Of a stretch of 7,710 nt of DNA, positions 7,410 to 7,710 are shown one piece after another (within the stretch, counting starts at the first letter, position 1; each line of letters opens with the position of its first letter). Below the pieces are notes generated by a model. It did no database searches. It had not been told where the DNA came from and was given only the letters and a program-made list of their open reading frames with translations. Source of the DNA: Chitinophagaceae bacterium (lineage in GTDB: Bacteria > Bacteroidota > Bacteroidia > Chitinophagales > Chitinophagaceae); NCBI GenBank assembly GCA_025963615.1, contig JAOQAL010000206.1, positions 1-7,710 of the forward strand, given 5' to 3'. Made by a program: the position numbers and the translations under genes.

Positions 7410-7518
7410 ATGATTTCAGATTTTAATTCAGGATTTTAATTTTAATTAACCCTGATTTTTCATTTTGGCACTCTCCGTTTTTGTTTTTCCGGAGCCTGGC
7501 TCAGACAAGGTTAATCTG
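7410..7518 (-). promoter_or_regulatory. Probable 5' leader of the helicase mRNA, about 100 bases
   Basis: If the promoter at 7519-7549 is correct, the transcript starts near 7512 and has a leader of roughly 100 bases. The leader holds an A/T-rich run directly before the TTG start, a 5-bp CTCCG/CGGAG stem (7473-7477 with 7490-7494), and a possible long-range pairing of 7509-7516 with 7444-7451. It also holds a five-codon open frame, ATG at 7463 to TAA at 7446 (MKNQG). None of these matches a riboswitch class that I recognise. Confidence 0.35.
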
Positions 7519-7549
7519 CAAAAGTAAAAGAATGTGTAGCAGAATTCAA
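7519..7549 (-). promoter_or_regulatory. Bacteroidota -33/-7 promoter for the helicase gene
   Basis: On the minus strand, TACTTTTG (7526 down to 7519) is an exact match to the phylum's -7 consensus TAnnTTTG. A TTG (7549 down to 7547) lies 20 bases upstream at the position of the -33 element. The box lies about 110 bases before the TTG start codon and reads toward it. The match is seen directly; use as the real promoter is inferred. Confidence 0.55.
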
Positions 7550-7580
7550 TGTAAAATTGGATCTTTTAAATAAATAAAGA

Positions 7581-7632
7581 AGGCCGGTTTTTATGCAGAA
7601 AAATCGAGTATCTTAGCAGGTTTGCCCGGCCT
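7581..7632. repeat. 7-bp inverted repeat AGGCCGG/CCGGCCT
   Basis: AGGCCGG (7581-7587) is the exact reverse complement of CCGGCCT (7626-7632), with 38 bases between the arms. The right arm touches the first unit of the heptamer array. The loop is long and the function unknown; a chance match is possible. Confidence 0.4.
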
Positions 7633-7706
7633 CTGGATGCTGGATGCTGGATGCTGGATGCTGGATGCTGGATGCTGGATGCTGGATGCTGGATGCTGGA
7701 TGCTGG
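7633..7706 (+). repeat. Perfect heptanucleotide tandem array (CTGGATG)x10
   Basis: Ten identical, gap-free copies of CTGGATG run from 7633 to 7702, followed by a partial CTGG (7703-7706). All ten copies are exact, which points to recent slippage-driven expansion. The 7-base unit is not a multiple of three, so copy-number change would shift frame if the array lay in a gene. It contains no stop codon in the forward frames. The window ends at 7710, so whether it sits in a leader, a gene or non-coding DNA cannot be decided here. Confidence 0.95.
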
Positions 7707-7710
7707 GCAC

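Overview
The window looks like a piece of chromosome from a Bacteroidota bacterium, most likely of the Chitinophagaceae type. Four things point there: a large outer-membrane beta-barrel protein with an N-terminal carboxypeptidase-regulatory-like domain; a long SWIM/SNF2 helicase of the form common in that phylum; the absence of Shine-Dalgarno sequences before both genes; and a good match to the Bacteroidota -33/-7 promoter (TTG-N20-TAnnTTTG) ahead of the helicase gene. The taxonomic assignment is inferred from these features, not from any search.

Layout: positions 1-425 hold no convincing gene. They form a dense cluster of short palindromic (REP-like) repeats: a 31-base direct repeat at each end, a perfect GC hairpin, and two 108-base near-identical units 123 bases apart, each with its own CCCCG.../...CGGGG hairpin. 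An inverted copy of the GGCTAAAGCC core and a perfect GTTCGTG-CCCT-CACGAAC hairpin complete the cluster. Positions 563-3391 (+) encode a 942-residue secreted outer-membrane barrel protein. Positions 3392-3647, between two convergent genes, are almost wholly repeat: about two and a half tandem copies of a 73-77 base unit enclosed by a perfect 17-base inverted repeat whose arms lie close to both stop codons. Positions 3648-7409 (-) encode a 1253-residue SWIM-zinc-finger SNF2 ATPase. Positions 7410-7710 hold its promoter and leader, then a perfect ten-copy array of the 7-mer CTGGATG that ends four bases short of the window edge.

The two genes converge and show no sign of a shared operon or pathway. 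The barrel protein lacks a SusD-like partner inside the window, and the helicase lacks any methylase, nuclease or defence neighbour. The coding content is ordinary for the phylum and I see no new multi-gene system here. The unusual part is the intergenic DNA: three separate repeat structures of different design fill nearly all of the non-coding sequence.
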